A stretch of 11,132 nt of DNA from NCBI GenBank assembly GCA_902482615.1, contig CABTAA010000034.1:1-11132 (forward strand), read 5' to 3'. The position numbers and the translations under genes were made by a program. Positions 1-6,510 of this stretch are shown here, piece after piece. This stretch comes from an uncultured Collinsella sp. (GTDB lineage Bacteria > Actinomycetota > Coriobacteriia > Coriobacteriales > Coriobacteriaceae). The first letter of the stretch is position 1; every line of letters starts with the position of its first letter. The notes under the pieces were generated by a model that saw only the letters and a list, made by a program, of their open reading frames with translations, had not been told where the DNA came from and made no database searches.

Positions 1-517
1 GGTAGCGGCCGCTAATGAGCGCGCGCGATGCCAAGGCGGCAAGCCAGCGCAGGTAGGGGCGGCGCATAAGGTCGCCAGCGGCCTCGCGCTCGTAGGGGTC
101 CTGCGCCGAGGCGATCTTGAGCGCCAGATCGTGCTCCACCTCGTCGCACTTGGACACCAGATACTGCACGTATTCCTCGTTGGAGCTGGCGGTGAGGGCG
201 GTCAGCATGCGCTGAGCGTCCCAGTTGGCCGGATCGAGCGCGGCTGCCTCGCGGAGCATGTTCTCGGCAGCTGCTTCTTCTTGCTCGGCCTGGGTATCGT
301 CAGGGATAAAGGGAATGCGGTAGTCGACGGCCTCGACCACCTTGGCAATGAGGTGCCCGGCGCGGTCGCGGTCGTGCACGATGAGCGGTGCGGGGTTGCG
401 GGTGAATTGTTCCATCAGACGCTCTACGGCGGCACCGTCGGTGAGCGGGATATTGTCGCGGCGCAAGGCCTCAAGAACGAGGCGATGGCAATCCTCTTGA
501 ATGGGATCGAATGCCAT
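1..517 (-). CDS. Hypothetical protein, amino-terminal part (runs off the left edge)
   Basis: The start is the ATG at 517 on the minus strand, preceded by a strong AAAGGAGG ribosome binding site. The frame stays open for 172 codons to the window edge, so the carboxyl end is missing. The visible protein begins MAFDPIQEDCHRLVLEAL. It is acidic and mostly helical in composition, with no signal peptide or membrane segment, so it is probably cytoplasmic. Around residues 85-112 a segment containing LREAAALDPANWDAQRML has the spacing of a tetratricopeptide-like helix pair, which suggests a protein-interaction role. I do not recognise the family and give no function. A TATATA about 40 bp upstream (555-560, minus strand) could be its -10 box, but no good -35 is visible. 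It is divergent from the alcohol dehydrogenase across a 500-bp gap. Confidence 0.75.
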   Translation of the reverse strand, partial: MAFDPIQEDCHRLVLEALRRDNIPLTDGAAVERLMEQFTRNPAPLIVHDRDRAGHLIAKVVEAVDYRIPFIPDDTQAEQEEAAAENMLREAAALDPANWDAQRMLTALTASSNEEYVQYLVSKCDEVEHDLALKIASAQDPYEREAAGDLMRRPYLRWLAALASRALISGRY

Positions 518-681
518 GGGGCCTCCTTTGCTGCGGTTAGGGTTCAAATGTTTCTATATAAGGTTCTAGTTTACCCGCACGTGGCACACCGGGGGTGCCG
601 CACTTGGACTTGCACCTTTGCACCACGAAGACGGATGTCGCACAAATGTCGGCACCTTGGACGACCGAGTGGTATCACGGT

Positions 682-725
682 GCCGCAAACGGTCGATTTT
701 TGGCGGCGAACGGTGCATATTTTGG
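682..725. repeat. Tandem imperfect direct repeat, two units of about 22-24 bp
   Basis: Two adjacent units, 682-703 (beginning GCCGCAAACGGTCGAT) and 702-725 (beginning GGCGGCGAACGGTGCAT), share a GC-rich first half with AACGGT and a T-run ending in TTTTGG. Several substitutions and a small length difference separate them. Their purpose is unknown. They could be paired protein-binding sites or the remnant of a repeat family. Confidence 0.45.
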
Positions 726-950
726 AGGGGCACGGTCCTGCCCGGGATATGTAGTCAACCTTGATAAAACGTTTGCCCAGCTTGGGAGTATGAATGCCGC
801 ACAAGGGTCTTCAGGGATAGAAAAAACGTTTCATCATTGGCGGCTTTAGGTGAATAACTGACCAACCAGAACGGTAAAATAGTGTTTGTCTGAGCGTTGA
901 GACGTTTAGACATCGCGCATTGTCATCGCCGGCAACGCGCAAACCGGTCC

Positions 951-977
951 TAACGGAGCCAATTGGGTGCTCCGTTA
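951..977. promoter_or_regulatory. Perfect 9-bp inverted repeat upstream of the alcohol dehydrogenase
   Basis: The arms TAACGGAGC (951-959) and GCTCCGTTA (969-977) are perfect complements with a 9-nt loop. The right arm ends 40 bp before the start codon at 1018. No U-run follows, so it is not a standard intrinsic terminator. It could be an operator for a dimeric regulator or a hairpin in the 5' leader. It does not match the Rex consensus (TTGTGAA-n4-TTCACAA) often expected at fermentative alcohol dehydrogenases. Confidence 0.55.
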
Positions 978-1017
978 TATACGCAAGTCTAAGAGGGGCT
1001 TGTTTAGGAGGCACAGT

Positions 1018-2241
1018 ATGGGACGTTTTACCAATCCTCGCGATCTGTACTTTGGTGAGGGCGCTCGCCACGAGGTGAAGAACCTCAAGGGTAAGAAGGC
1101 CATCATCGTTTCTGGCGGCAGCTCTATGCGCCGCGGCGGGTTCCTGCAGGACGTTGAGGCCGACCTCAAAGAGGCCGGCATGGAGGTCAAGCTGTTCGAG
1201 GGCGTCGAGTCCGATCCCTCCATCGAGACCGTCATGAAGGGCGCAGCCGCTATGCGCGACTTCGAGCCCGACTGGATTATCGCCATCGGCGGCGGCTCGC
1301 CCATCGATGCCGCTAAGGCCATGTGGGTCTTCTACGAGTATCCCGAGGAGTCCTTCGACAACATCATCCAGCCGTTCAGCTTCCCCGAGCTGCGTCAGAA
1401 GGCTCATTTCTGCGCCATCTCCTCTACCTCCGGCACTGCTACCGAGGTCACCGCGTTCTCCGTCATTACCGACTACGCCAAGGGCATCAAGTACCCGCTG
1501 GCCGACTTCAACATCACCCCTGATGTCGCCATCGTCGACCCCGAGCTCACCTACACCATGCCCGCCAAGCTGTGCGCTCACACCGGCATGGATGCTCTGA
1601 CCCACTGCATGGAGGCCTACGTTTCCACCTGCGCCTCTATGTTCACCGACGCCAACGCCCTGCACGGCATCCGCGAGATCGTCGAGTGGCTGCCCAAGTC
1701 CTATGCTGGCGACCATGAGGCCCGTCAGCACATGCACGAGGCTCAGTGCATCGCCGGTATCGCCTTCTCCTCGGGCCTGCTCGGCATCGTTCACTCCATG
1801 GCTCACAAGACCGGTGCTGCCTTCGAGAACGGCCACATCATCCACGGTGCTGCTAACGCCATGTACCTGGGCAAGGTCATCCAGTGGAACTCCAAGGACC
1901 CGCGTGCTGCCGAGCGTTACGCTTACGTGGCCAAGGAGATCCTGCACCTTCCCGGCGAGACCAACGAGGAGCTCATCGCTGCGCTCGTTCAGAAGATTCG
2001 CGACCTCAACGACCAGCTCAACATTCCGCAGTCCATCAAGGATTACGCGAATGGTGGCGTGAAGGTCGACGCCGAGAACCCGCAGATGGTTTCCGAGGAG
2101 GAGTTCCTCGCCAAGCTGCCCGAGATCGCCGCGAACGCCGAGCAGGACGCCTGCACGCCCGAGAACCCGCGTGAGACCAAGGCTGCTGACTTTGAGAAGA
2201 TCCTCAAGGCCTGCTACTACGACACCGACATCGATTTCTAA
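1018..2241 (+). CDS. Iron-containing alcohol dehydrogenase (butanol dehydrogenase type)
   Basis: This is a 407-residue cytoplasmic group III (iron-activated) alcohol dehydrogenase, expected to interconvert an aldehyde and an alcohol with NAD(P)H. The start at 1018 is chosen because AGGAGG lies six bases upstream; an in-frame extension to 967 has no such site and would cross the inverted repeat. Visible motifs are GGGSPIDAAKA at residues 91-101 (nucleotide binding), SSTSGTATEVT at 135-145, and GMDALTHCMEAY at 190-201. Predicted iron ligands are Asp192, His196, His259 in HSMAH, and His276 in HIIHGAANA. The stretch between the last two histidines is three residues longer than in FucO. The length is normal for the family. 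The exact substrate cannot be read; a four-carbon aldehyde, lactaldehyde or ethanol are all possible. Third codon positions are strongly C/G and lysine is mostly AAG, which suggests high expression. A terminator follows. Confidence 0.93.
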   Translation: MGRFTNPRDLYFGEGARHEVKNLKGKKAIIVSGGSSMRRGGFLQDVEADLKEAGMEVKLFEGVESDPSIETVMKGAAAMRDFEPDWIIAIGGGSPIDAAKAMWVFYEYPEESFDNIIQPFSFPELRQKAHFCAISSTSGTATEVTAFSVITDYAKGIKYPLADFNITPDVAIVDPELTYTMPAKLCAHTGMDALTHCMEAYVSTCASMFTDANALHGIREIVEWLPKSYAGDHEARQHMHEAQCIAGIAFSSGLLGIVHSMAHKTGAAFENGHIIHGAANAMYLGKVIQWNSKDPRAAERYAYVAKEILHLPGETNEELIAALVQKIRDLNDQLNIPQSIKDYANGGVKVDAENPQMVSEEEFLAKLPEIAANAEQDACTPENPRETKAADFEKILKACYYDTDIDF

Positions 2242-2262
2242 TCGACTCTTGTTATCGTAACG

Positions 2263-2302
2263 AGGGGCTCCGCACGTATCTGTACGGAGCCCCTTTCTTT
2301 TT
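2263..2302 (+). terminator. Intrinsic terminator after the alcohol dehydrogenase
   Basis: AGGGGCTCCG (2263-2272) and CGGAGCCCCT (2285-2294) form a perfect 10-bp stem with a 12-nt loop. A T-rich tract (TTTCTTTTTT) follows. It lies entirely within the 78-bp gap before gldA, so it separates or attenuates transcription between the two dehydrogenases. Confidence 0.9.
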
Positions 2303-2319
2303 TAGAGAATGGGATAGTT

Positions 2320-3420
2320 ATGGCTGCAATTTTCAATAGCCCCAGCAAGTACATCCAGGGTCCGGACGAGCTCGCCAAGCTCGGCTCCTATGTCGAGCCG
2401 CTCGGCGCTAAGGCCCTCGTCATCGTGACGCCTTCGGGCAAGAAGCGCGTCGGTGCCAAGATCGAGGGCGGCTTTGCCGAGGCTAAGGCCGAGCTGCTGT
2501 TTGAGGACTTTAACGGCGAGTGCTCCAAGGGCGAGGTCGATCGCCTGGTTGCGCTCGCTCGCGACAACGGTTGCGACATCATCGTCGGTGTCGGTGGCGG
2601 CAAGATCCTCGACACCGCGAAGGCCGTCGCCTATTACCTGGAGTCCCCGGTTATCATTTGTCCCACCATTGCTTCGACCGATGCACCGTGTTCGGCGCTT
2701 TCGGTGCTTTATACCGATGACGGCCAGTTCGATAAATATCTCTTCCTTAAGGCAAACCCCAACATTGTCCTGATGGATACGACGGTTATCGCGGCGAGCC
2801 CGGTGCGCCTGACGGTTTCCGGTATGGGCGATGCGCTCGCAACCTACTTTGAGGCTCAGGCGACGCACGATGCCGACGGTGGCACTTGCGCCGGCGGTAA
2901 GGGCGGAATGGCCGGCCTGGCGCTCGCCAAGCTCTGCTATGAGACGCTCATGGCCGATGGCGTCAAGGCCAAGGTCGCGCTGGAGAAGGGTGCGCTCACG
3001 CCTGCCGTCGAGCACATCATCGAGGCCAATACGCTGCTTTCGGGCATTGGCTTTGAGAGCTCGGGCCTTGCTGCTGCTCATGCCATCCACAATGGCCTGA
3101 CGATGCTGCCCGAGTGCCACGGCATGTATCACGGCGAGAAGGTCGCCTTTGGCACTATCGTCCAGCTGGTACTCGAAGATGCTCCGACTGAGAAACTCGA
3201 GGAAGTCTTGGGCTTCTGCATTGAGCTGGGCCTACCGGTCACGATGAAGGAACTTGGCGTTGCCGAGCTTACGCGCGAGCAGGCCATGATTGTTGCCGAG
3301 GCCGCGTGCGCGCCCGAGGACACCATGTGCAACATGCCGTTTGAGGTGACGCCCGAGATGGTCGCAAACGCCATCCTGGGTGCCGACGCGCTGGGTCATT
3401 ATTACCTTATGGATGAGTAA
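2320..3420 (+). CDS. gldA: Glycerol dehydrogenase
   Basis: This 366-residue protein aligns along its whole length with E. coli GldA (367 residues). It oxidises glycerol to dihydroxyacetone with NAD+, or runs in reverse to regenerate NAD+, in the cytoplasm. The N-terminal motif KYIQGPDEL is at 10-18, nucleotide-binding GVGGGKILDTAKA at 90-102, and the family signature PTIASTDAPCSALSV at 115-129. The zinc ligands Asp171, His254 and His271 fall at the same positions as in the E. coli enzyme. The stated start gives the family's usual amino terminus, but the ribosome binding site (GAATGGGA) is weak, and the upstream terminator ends only about 18 bp before it. Expression may therefore depend on read-through or on a promoter overlapping the terminator. 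It has its own strong terminator downstream. The neighbouring alcohol dehydrogenase suggests a shared role in fermentative redox balance. Confidence 0.96.
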   Translation: MAAIFNSPSKYIQGPDELAKLGSYVEPLGAKALVIVTPSGKKRVGAKIEGGFAEAKAELLFEDFNGECSKGEVDRLVALARDNGCDIIVGVGGGKILDTAKAVAYYLESPVIICPTIASTDAPCSALSVLYTDDGQFDKYLFLKANPNIVLMDTTVIAASPVRLTVSGMGDALATYFEAQATHDADGGTCAGGKGGMAGLALAKLCYETLMADGVKAKVALEKGALTPAVEHIIEANTLLSGIGFESSGLAAAHAIHNGLTMLPECHGMYHGEKVAFGTIVQLVLEDAPTEKLEEVLGFCIELGLPVTMKELGVAELTREQAMIVAEAACAPEDTMCNMPFEVTPEMVANAILGADALGHYYLMDE

Positions 3421-3432
3421 ACTAAGGTAAGG

Positions 3433-3469
3433 AAGGGGCAAAGCCGACAGATGGCTTTGCCCCTTTTTT
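3433..3469 (+). terminator. Intrinsic terminator after gldA
   Basis: The perfect stem GGGGCAAAGCC (3435-3445) with GGCTTTGCCCC (3453-3463) extends two more pairs into the flanking A and T bases. The loop is 7 nt and a run of six T follows (3464-3469). It begins 12 bp after the gldA stop codon. Confidence 0.95.
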
Positions 3470-3474
3470 GCTAT

Positions 3475-3534
3475 GGTGCAAAGTGGCCTGTCTCCAATGC
3501 ACAAGTTGGTGCAGAGGGCAGGTTACTTTGCGCC
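3475..3534 (+). ncRNA. Long hairpin between gldA and the GldA-like fragment (structured RNA or repeat, unassigned)
   Basis: The arm at 3475-3493 pairs with 3516-3534 over 19 consecutive positions, five of them G-U pairs. The inner bases CCAA (3494-3497) and TTGG (3506-3509) extend the stem after a bulge. The wobble pairs exist only if the plus strand is transcribed; on the minus strand they become A-C mismatches. This favours a plus-strand RNA over a DNA-level palindrome. It starts 6 bp after the gldA terminator and has no T-run of its own. It could be the leader of the fragment that follows, a small RNA, or a copy of a dispersed repeat. I do not recognise the family. Confidence 0.5.
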
Positions 3535-3546
3535 AATCGTTGTTTG

Positions 3547-3903
3547 ATGAAGGGCGGATTCTCGTATGGCGCTCCCATGGTTTATGGCGGTCCGGGCCGG
3601 TATGTTCAGGGGCCGGGAGAGCTCTCGCGTCAAGGCAGATTTCTGTCATGGCTGGGGTGCTCCGCCTATGTCCTGTTTGACCAAGGCACCGAGGATCGAC
3701 TGTGCAAACAGATCGTCGATGGATTTCTGGGCGAAGATCTAAGCGAGCCGTTCTTTAAGATTTATGACGGTCCGTGCAGCGAGATTTCCGATGTCGACCT
3801 GCAAGGTGTTGCAAACGCGGTCTTTAGTAACGAGCGTAACATGGCCAACGAGCAGGCCAAGGTGACCAAACAGAAGCTCGTGCAGCTCATGTGCGAGGCA
3901 TAG
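3547..3903 (+). pseudogene. Amino-terminal fragment of a second GldA-like dehydrogenase
   Basis: The 118-codon frame contains RYVQGPGELSRQG, which matches KYIQGPDELAKLG of the intact GldA upstream. It continues colinearly through its YDGPCSEISDVD (matching FNGECSKGEVD) to about residue 95. It stops there: the GGGK nucleotide-binding loop, the substrate signature and all three zinc ligands are absent. The last 20 residues or so (from MANEQAKVTK) match nothing I recognise. Identity to the neighbouring GldA is low, so this is a diverged paralogue or acquired copy, not a recent tandem duplication. None of the possible starts (ATG 3547 or ATG 3577, same frame) has a ribosome binding site. It most likely is a decayed gene. 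A small expressed protein that binds GldA is an alternative. Confidence 0.65.
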
Positions 3904-3910
3904 CTTGGCG

Positions 3911-3934
3911 CTTGATTGATCTTGTGCAATCGAG
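3911..3934 (+). other. Short hairpin after the GldA-like fragment
   Basis: CTTGATTG (3911-3918) pairs with CAATCGAG (3927-3934) over 8 bp including one G-U pair, with an 8-nt loop. It begins 8 bp after the stop codon of the fragment. No T-run follows, so it is at best a weak terminator or an RNA end. Confidence 0.35.
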
Positions 3935-4054
3935 ACGGCGATAGGCCATGGGCTATTTGCCGCAAAGATGCTCCGCGTGTAATTTGCCCGAGGCGTGGGC
4001 CGATAGCGTATCATTATCTCTTGCTTGTTTGCACTGCTCAGGGAGGGGCCGCGC

Positions 4055-5308
4055 ATGGCGCAGGAACACGATCTGTTTGATGACATTATCGAGATCAGCA
4101 AGGGTTTCGACTTTCTTAAAAACCCGCTTGGCGGTGTGACCGATGCGCTCGATCCGTCGGCGCCGCAGTGGAATCCTGCCGACTACAAGGAGCGTCCGCG
4201 TGGCAACACCATTCCGTGCCTGACCTGCAAAAACGAAAAGAGCAGCTGCACCGCGTGCATGGACGTTTGCCCGGTCGACGCTATCGAGGTCGAGGAAGAC
4301 GCTATCGAGATCCTCGACTCCTGTCGCAAGTGCGGCCTGTGCGCCGCTGCCTGTCCGACCGAGGCGATCATTTCGCCGCGCCTGGCGCCCAAAAACCTGT
4401 ATGACGATATCGTCTCTGCTGCTACGAGCCACGAGACCGCCTACGTCACCTGCACGCGCGCCCTCAAGCGCATGCCGCGCGAAAACGAGGTCGTCGTTGC
4501 CTGCGTGGGCGATATTACGGCCGAGACCTGGTTCTCGGTACTGGCGGACTATCCCAACGTGAGTGTGTACCTGCCGTTGGGTGTGTGCGATAAATGCCGC
4601 AACACCGGTGGCGAGGACATTTTGGGCGAGGCCATTGCTACCGCCGAGGAGTGGGCGGGCACGGGCATGGGTCTGGAGGTCGATCCCAAGAGCCTCAAGT
4701 GCCATAAGCGCCGCGAGTACGAGCGCAAGGAGTACATGGAAAAGATCGCCCGCACCACTGGCCTTACCGTGACCAAGCTCAACCCAGCAACGGCGGCGCT
4801 GGCCTCGGTGACGCAGAAACTCAAAGCCCACCGCCACCAGATTACCCAGTTGGAGCGCACGCTCAACACCATGTGCGGCACCACGACGACCAAGCGTCGC
4901 CGTACGCTTACGCACGGTCGCCAGCTGGTGCTCTCGACGTTGCAAAACCACCCCGAGCTTGCCCAGAACATGCAGGTGAGTACGCCGGAGTGCGATTTTG
5001 ACAAGTGCACGTCGTGCGGCGAGTGCGTCAACGTGTGCCCCACGTTTGCCTGCGATTTGGTGGGAAGCGGTCGCTTTGCGTTGGAGTCCACGTATTGTTT
5101 GGGCTGCGGTGCCTGTGCCAAGGTGTGTCCCGAGCACGCGCTCAAGCTTGTTGAGCACGATGCGTCCAACTTGGTCGTCGTCGACCCCGAGGCCGAGGAA
5201 AAGGCCGCCCAGAAGGCGAAGGCTCACGAAGAAGCTGAGAAGGTCAAGGCCGAGGCAAAGGCCAAGCTGGACAAGATGCTCGACCAGGTGGAGAAGCTCG
5301 CGGACTAG
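4055..5308 (+). CDS. Multi-cluster 4Fe-4S ferredoxin-type protein
   Basis: This 417-residue, probably soluble electron-transfer protein starts at the ATG at 4055, with GGAGG eight bases upstream. The first ferredoxin module has Cys55, Cys58, Cys65, Cys68 and Cys72-Pro, then the classical Cys90-x2-Cys93-x2-Cys96-x3-Cys100-Pro. A central domain (about 125-300) has a CVGDITAETW segment and a CDKCRN motif. A second module follows: Cys313, Cys318-x2-Cys321-x2-Cys324-x3-Cys328-Pro, then Cys348-x2-Cys351-x2-Cys354-x3-Cys358-Pro. The first motif of the N-terminal module is irregular (six residues between Cys58 and Cys65), so its cluster may be unusual. The last 35 residues are Lys/Glu/Ala-rich and probably form a coiled coil. 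There is no signal peptide or membrane segment. No hydrogenase or oxidoreductase partner is encoded nearby, so the electron donor and acceptor are unknown. The adjacent dehydrogenases only suggest fermentative redox metabolism. Confidence 0.88.
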   Translation: MAQEHDLFDDIIEISKGFDFLKNPLGGVTDALDPSAPQWNPADYKERPRGNTIPCLTCKNEKSSCTACMDVCPVDAIEVEEDAIEILDSCRKCGLCAAACPTEAIISPRLAPKNLYDDIVSAATSHETAYVTCTRALKRMPRENEVVVACVGDITAETWFSVLADYPNVSVYLPLGVCDKCRNTGGEDILGEAIATAEEWAGTGMGLEVDPKSLKCHKRREYERKEYMEKIARTTGLTVTKLNPATAALASVTQKLKAHRHQITQLERTLNTMCGTTTTKRRRTLTHGRQLVLSTLQNHPELAQNMQVSTPECDFDKCTSCGECVNVCPTFACDLVGSGRFALESTYCLGCGACAKVCPEHALKLVEHDASNLVVVDPEAEEKAAQKAKAHEEAEKVKAEAKAKLDKMLDQVEKLAD

Positions 5309-5335
5309 TCAGCGAGCTCTATCTCTGCTTCATTT

Positions 5336-5379
5336 GCGCCGCCGCGGTGTCCGGATTCGCCCGGATGCTGCGGCGGCGC
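5336..5379 (+). promoter_or_regulatory. Very stable 19-bp hairpin between the ferredoxin gene and ychF
   Basis: GCGCCGCCGC (5336-5345) pairs perfectly with GCGGCGGCGC (5370-5379). GGTG pairs with TGCT (5346-5349 and 5366-5369, mostly wobble pairs). TCCGG pairs with CCGGA (5350-5354 and 5361-5365). This leaves a 6-nt loop and a continuous 19-bp stem. It starts 28 bp after the ferredoxin stop codon and ends directly against the TATACT box. It may terminate or stabilise the ferredoxin transcript although no U-run follows, or it may shape the ychF promoter. Confidence 0.65.
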
Positions 5380-5385
5380 TATACT
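5380..5385 (+). promoter_or_regulatory. Candidate -10 box for ychF
   Basis: TATACT lies 38 bp before the GTG start and differs from TATAAT at one position. The -35 position falls inside the hairpin (around 5356-5362) and does not match TTGACA, so the promoter is inferred from the -10 element and position only. Confidence 0.4.
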
Positions 5386-5422
5386 TATACGGTTTGAAGT
5401 ACCTGTACCAAAAGGAGCTGTC

Positions 5423-6499
5423 GTGTCCCTTTCCATCGGTATCGTGGGCCTGCCCAACGTGGGCAAGTCGACGCTGTTCACCGCGCTTACCAAAAAGACC
5501 GGCCTTGCCGCCAACTACCCGTTTGCCACGATCGACCCCAACGTGGGTATCGTCGACGTGCCCGATAGCCGCTTGCAAAAGCTTGCCGACATCGTTAACC
5601 CGGGTCGCATTGTGCCGGCGACGGTCGAGTTCGTCGACATCGCAGGTCTGGTGAAGGGCGCTAACGAGGGCGAGGGCCTGGGCAACCAGTTCCTGGCCAA
5701 CATTCGCGAGACCGACGCCATCTGCGAGGTCGTGCGCTACTTTAAGGACCCCAACGTCATGCGTGAGGTGGGCCGCACGGGCGAGTTCGTCGATCCCGCC
5801 GGCGATGCCGACACCATCATGACCGAGCTCATCCTGGCCGACATGGGCACGCTCGAGAAGCAGCTGCCTAAGCTCGAGAAGGAGGCCAAGCGCGACAAAG
5901 AGCTCATGCCCAAGTTCGAGGTGGCCAAGCGCCTGCTCGCTTGGCTCAACGAGGGCAAGCGAGCCGCGTCCATGGAGATGACCGACGAGGAGCGTGCCGC
6001 CGCCAAGGGCCTGTTCCTGCTCACTATGAAGCCCATTCTGTACGTGGCCAACGTGGACGAGGATATGCTCAACGACGATCTGGCGCCCATCGATGGCGTC
6101 AAGCCGTTGCCCATCTGCGCCAAGATTGAGGCCGAGCTTTCCGAGCTCGATCCCGAGGACGCCGCCGACTACCTGGAGAGCTTGGGCCTGGAGCAGCCCG
6201 GTCTGGACGTGCTCGCGCAGGCGGCCTATAAGCTGCTCGGTCTGCAGTCGTTCTTTACGGCCGGCGAGATGGAGGTCAAGGCCTGGACGGTTCGTCAGGG
6301 CGCGACCGCCCCGCAGGCCGCCGGCGTCATCCACACCGATTTTGAGCGCGGCTTTATTAAGGCCGAGGTCATTGGCTATGACGACTACATCGAGCTCGGC
6401 GGTGAGCAGGGCGCCAAGGCCGCCGGCAAACTGCGTATTGAGGGCAAGGACTATGTCATGGCCGATGGCGACGTCGTGCACTTCCGCTTTAACGTGTAA
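5423..6499 (+). CDS. ychF: Redox-regulated ATPase YchF (Obg-family P-loop protein)
   Basis: The 358-residue protein is close to the usual 363 residues of YchF/Ola1, a ribosome-associated Obg-family nucleotidase that prefers ATP and is linked to translation and stress responses. The start is GTG at 5423, with AAGGAG five bases upstream; this gives the standard MSLSIGIVGLPNVGKST beginning. Walker A GLPNVGKST is at residues 9-17. The G3 motif is DIAGLV at 72-77, where Leu76 replaces the usual catalytic glutamine, as is normal in the family. The G4 position reads NVDE (210-213) instead of NKxD, the feature behind ATP preference. A helical, coiled-coil-like region lies at about 130-200, and a carboxyl-terminal TGS domain runs from about 275 and ends in ADGDVVHFRFNV. 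The gene appears to start an operon with the small membrane protein 11 bp downstream. Confidence 0.97.
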   Translation: MSLSIGIVGLPNVGKSTLFTALTKKTGLAANYPFATIDPNVGIVDVPDSRLQKLADIVNPGRIVPATVEFVDIAGLVKGANEGEGLGNQFLANIRETDAICEVVRYFKDPNVMREVGRTGEFVDPAGDADTIMTELILADMGTLEKQLPKLEKEAKRDKELMPKFEVAKRLLAWLNEGKRAASMEMTDEERAAAKGLFLLTMKPILYVANVDEDMLNDDLAPIDGVKPLPICAKIEAELSELDPEDAADYLESLGLEQPGLDVLAQAAYKLLGLQSFFTAGEMEVKAWTVRQGATAPQAAGVIHTDFERGFIKAEVIGYDDYIELGGEQGAKAAGKLRIEGKDYVMADGDVVHFRFNV

Positions 6500-6510
6500 G
6501 GGCGACGCAT

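Larger units (their letters stand above)
518..1017. other. 500-bp gene-free divergent intergenic region
   Basis: This gap separates the minus-strand hypothetical gene from the alcohol dehydrogenase. Open frames of 80-200 codons cross it, but none has a ribosome binding site or a recognisable product, so I do not call a gene. It contains a tandem imperfect repeat (682-725), two AAACGTTT 8-bp palindromes (767-774 and 824-831), a TAAAAT that could be a -10 box near 884-889 without a clear -35, and the 9-bp inverted repeat at 951-977. The length and density of symmetric sites suggest a long regulatory leader or a decayed gene or repeat element. The sequence alone does not decide between these. 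Confidence 0.5.

Noticed and set aside
593..604. A 12-mer shared with 10817-10828 taken as proof of a dispersed repeat
   Set aside because: An exact 12-base match is expected by chance a few times in an 11-kb window, and the flanks do not match well, so it is only mentioned as a hint.
669..690. A T-box-like stretch (GAGTGGTATCACGG)
   Set aside because: It resembles the T-box antiterminator core but has T in place of a conserved C. No specifier stem or terminator follows, and the downstream gene is not an amino-acid gene.
131..754. A plus-strand open frame of 207 codons antisense to the first gene
   Set aside because: It overlaps a minus-strand gene that has a strong AAAGGAGG site and sensible composition. 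The plus frame has no ribosome binding site and no recognisable product.
595..849. A plus-strand open frame of 84 codons in the gene-free region
   Set aside because: It has no ribosome binding site, and its sequence is largely dictated by the tandem DNA repeat. It matches no family I know, so I describe the region as non-coding with a possible relic.
811..1947. A long minus-strand open frame across the alcohol dehydrogenase gene
   Set aside because: It is the antisense shadow of a GC-rich coding sequence with a clear family match. The same applies to the long minus frames over gldA, ychF, the ferredoxin gene and guaA.
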